A DNA stretch of 64,000 bases from a bacterium (lineage in GTDB: Bacteria > Cyanobacteriota > Vampirovibrionia > Obscuribacterales > Obscuribacteraceae). This document shows, piece by piece, positions 62,941 to 64,000 of the stretch. Both the position numbers and the translations under genes were made by a program. Location of the stretch: positions 1-64,000 of the forward strand of contig WGMS01000004.1 in the NCBI GenBank assembly GCA_016124935.1, given 5' to 3'. The notes beneath the pieces are model-generated. The model ran no database searches. It was not told the DNA's origin and was given only the letters and a program-made list of their open reading frames with translations. Every line of letters begins with the position of its first letter. Positions within the stretch are counted from its first letter, which is position 1.

Positions 62941-64000
62941 CGCATCACTTCTGCTTCGGTCATAGACACCTTCTGGGCGATCAACTTCTTCAAGCCAGGA
63001 TAGTTCTCCAGTTCCGGGTCCTCTTTCACGATAGCAATCGCGGTATTGCGCGCGTCCTCAAGAATTTTGGCATCTTGCACCAGATCAGCCAGCACCAGAT
63101 CCGGTAGCCCGCTCTGCTTGAAGCCCATGAACTCACCCGGTCCCCGAATTTCCAGATCCTTCTCCGCGACAACGAAACCATCGTTGGTCAGGGTCAGAAT
63201 CTCCAGCCGCTCTCTGGTCGACTGGGACTTCGAATCAGAGACAAGGAAACAGTAGGACTGATCGCTACCCCGGCCGACCCGTCCCCTCAACTGGTGAAGC
63301 TGGGCAAGCCCAAAACGGTCCGCGTTCTCGATGATCATGATAGTCGAGTTCGGCACATCGACACCGACCTCGATAACCGTCGTCGATACCAGAACATGAT
63401 ACTCTCCATCGCGAAACTGCTCCATGACCTCGTCTTTCTCTTTCGGCTTGAGCTTACCGTGCATCAAACCGAACTTGAGCTTAGGAAACTTCTTCACCAG
63501 CTTCTCGAACTCAGCAGTGGCAGCTTTGGCAGAAAGGCTCTCCGATTCATCGATGAGCGGAAATACGATATAAACCTGCCGCCCGGTCTCCACTTCTTTG
63601 AGGACAAAGTCCCACATCTCTCTCTTTTGAGAGGGACGCAGCAAGGAAGTTTTGATAGGTTTGCGCCCCGGCGGCAGCTCATCTATCTCAGAGACATCGA
63701 GGTCACCATGCATGGTCATCGCCAACGTCCGTGGAATCGGGGTTGCGGTCATGGTTAGAAGTTCGGGACTCTGACTCTTCGCCTTCAGACGCGCCCTTTG
63801 CTTGACACCGAAACGATGCTGTTCGTCGATGATAATCAACCCGAGATTATTGAACTCGACCTTGTCCTCGATCAGGGCGTGAGTCCCAACCGCGATATGC
63901 ACCTGCCCCGACAGAATCTCTTGATGAATCTCTCTACGCTGCTTGACGCCCTGCTTTCCGAGCACAAGCGCGCACCGCAGACCGAGCGGCGTCAGCAGAC
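62931..64000 (-). CDS. recG: ATP-dependent DNA helicase RecG (3' part)
   Basis: Only the C-terminal 356 or so residues lie in the window; the frame is open to the edge (LLTPLGLRCALVLGKQG is RecG-like), so the listed GTG at 63965 is not the true start. Visible are the DEQHRFGVKQR box, TATPIPRTLAM, VIEVGVDVPNSTIMIIENADRFGLAQLHQLRGRVGRG (motifs V and VI) and the RecG end LEIRGPGEFMGFKQSGLPD. RecG remodels stalled forks and Holliday junctions. The last residues (EAEVMRSG) border the tandem repeats. Confidence 0.97.
   Translation of the reverse strand, partial: LLTPLGLRCALVLGKQGVKQRREIHQEILSGQVHIAVGTHALIEDKVEFNNLGLIIIDEQHRFGVKQRARLKAKSQSPELLTMTATPIPRTLAMTMHGDLDVSEIDELPPGRKPIKTSLLRPSQKREMWDFVLKEVETGRQVYIVFPLIDESESLSAKAATAEFEKLVKKFPKLKFGLMHGKLKPKEKDEVMEQFRDGEYHVLVSTTVIEVGVDVPNSTIMIIENADRFGLAQLHQLRGRVGRGSDQSYCFLVSDSKSQSTRERLEILTLTNDGFVVAEKDLEIRGPGEFMGFKQSGLPDLVLADLVQDAKILEDARNTAIAIVKEDPELENYPGLKKLIAQKVSMTEAEVMRSG

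Overview
The window looks like chromosomal DNA of a Gram-negative-type bacterium from the non-photosynthetic side of the Cyanobacteriota (Melainabacteria/Vampirovibrionia, most like Obscuribacterales). This is inferred from gene content, not from a search. The clues are an unusually high density of secreted TPR proteins, a Ser/Thr kinase fused to TPRs, a glycosyltransferase of the MGDG-synthase type, an archaeal-type AspRS, lipoproteins with an Lnt acyltransferase (two membranes), and AddAB rather than RecBCD. I see no transposase, integrase, CRISPR array or prophage. Genes are on both strands in short operons with few long gaps.

Layout. 0-5 kb: a secreted helical protein, a CPBP membrane protease, threonine dehydratase, tRNA-Gly, hisC and a small Cys/Met-rich protein behind a structured leader. 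5-16 kb: a zinc-ribbon/kinase/TM/TPR protein, 4-hydroxyphenylpyruvate dioxygenase, a four-gene minus-strand operon (Cys-rich protein, TusA-like protein, TPR protein, TPR lipoprotein), a TPR protein overlapping an aspartase-like protein without the catalytic serine loop, and thymidine kinase. 16-30 kb: thiolase, alanine dehydrogenase, xthA, TPR proteins, mutS, a roadblock protein, uppS and a YqeG phosphatase. 30-36 kb: two hydrolases, the MGDG-type glycosyltransferase, aspS and a VOC protein. 36-47 kb: addA-addB, tRNA-Arg, a Crp/Fnr regulator and recA-lnt. 47-64 kb: an NDUFA9-like SDR overlapping a repeat protein, hutH, a class III aminotransferase, a 900-residue TPR protein, a 1424-residue low-complexity LysM-like protein, a TPR protein and the 3' part of recG.

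The most interesting element is between the lipase gene and aspS (about 34255-34470). It has a promoter, a 27-codon leader ORF with eight Asn and two Asp codons in a row of ten, and four RNA segments. These can form a 1:2 hairpin, a 2:3 antiterminator (14 bp with one bulge) or a 3:4 intrinsic terminator ending in seven Ts. This is the architecture of a trp-type ribosome-mediated attenuator, here apparently sensing asparaginyl-tRNA and controlling an archaeal-type, probably non-discriminating, AspRS. That enzyme would make the Asp-tRNA(Asn) precursor of Asn-tRNA.

Functionally, the recognisable genes emphasise amino-acid breakdown (Thr/Ser, Tyr, Ala and His enzymes plus a thiolase), DNA repair and recombination (mutS, recA, addAB, recG, xthA), envelope and lipid work (uppS, lnt, glycosyltransferase, lipases, LysM-like protein) and protein-interaction scaffolds (TPRs). 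Many secreted proteins have no recognisable function. Repeats are concentrated in the last 16 kb.
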